Below are positions 63,901-64,000 of a DNA stretch of 64,000 nucleotides, one piece after another. The notes beneath the pieces are model-generated. The model was not told the origin of the DNA, ran no database searches, and saw only the letters and a list, made by a program, of their open reading frames with translations. The DNA comes from Ceratothoa steindachneri. Taxonomy: Eukaryota > Arthropoda > Malacostraca > Isopoda > Cymothoidae. The translations under genes were made by a program, and so were the position numbers. The stretch lies in NCBI GenBank assembly GCA_963969495.1, contig OZ018320.1, positions 72,584,245-72,648,244 on the forward strand. The letters are read 5' to 3'. The stretch's first letter is position 1. Each line of letters opens with the position of its first letter.

Positions 63901-64000
63901 TAATTCGGGCTGTAACTTCTGAACCAGAGTCAAGCGCGTGTGAACGATGTTGAGAGAACGTCTTCTACGAATATTTTTTTTATGACACAGGGCAACTCTA

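Noticed and set aside
1..64000. CRISPR arrays, operons or bacterial genes
   Set aside because: No regularly spaced repeats with unique spacers. Coding content is eukaryotic retroelements and spliced transposase, so a prokaryotic source is excluded.

Overview
The window looks like animal nuclear DNA, most likely from an arthropod. A decapod crustacean is plausible from the mix of element families, but the sequence does not prove it. Almost all recognisable coding sequence belongs to transposable elements. I found no certain host gene: only one possible host exon (about 5.67-6.05 kb, minus) and one short acidic reading frame split by a retrotransposon. Most element genes are decayed, so frameshifts and stops are part of the annotation. 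All families are named from motifs read by eye, not from searches.

Layout. 1-4 kb: two joined partial copies (A1, A2) of a non-LTR retrotransposon family with an APE-type endonuclease and CCHC-knuckle ORF1, minus strand. 4-8.5 kb: AT-rich spacer with the exon candidate. 8.5-13 kb: a third copy (B) with a complete 3' end, a large internal deletion and duplicated 5' monomers. 15.2-15.5 kb: a 3'-end-only copy of the same family. 15.6-16.8 kb: a decayed CR1/L2-like reverse transcriptase. 17.1-17.9 kb: a solo LTR with a 4-bp target duplication. 19.4-27.3 kb: a Ty3/gypsy-type LTR element (minus) with the same kind of LTR. It has a tRNA-Lys-type primer site, five zinc knuckles, protease, RT, RNase H, an OTU-like domain, a SECOND retropepsin-like domain, integrase with GPY/F module, and a C-terminal tail with DFSG repeats. 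28.6-29.5 kb: a hAT-type transposase end and a small SGNH-like ORF1 piece.

29.7-37.7 kb: a CR1/L2-like element (E) split by another CR1-like element (C1) whose ORF1 carries an SGNH-hydrolase-like domain. 38-45.7 kb: an ORF1 with SAP domain and CxxC zinc motif, split by a 6.5-kb I-group element (J: ORF1, then APE-RT-RNase H ORF2) flanked by a 17-bp near-perfect target duplication. 46.5-58.7 kb: a second C-family element (C2) split twice. One insert is an intron-containing DNA transposon with about 120-bp terminal inverted repeats, itself split by a CR1 3' end. The other is a nearly intact CR1/L2-like element (D) with PHD-finger ORF1 and open ORF2. 59.5-60.2 kb: an RT scrap and a Penelope-like 3' part with GIY-YIG endonuclease. 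62-64 kb: two more hAT-type transposase remnants.

The best leads are the domain order of the Ty3/gypsy element, the AUG-less -1-frame ORF2 of element D, conserved 3' hairpins in the non-LTR families, and the long-TIR DNA transposon whose superfamily I cannot name.
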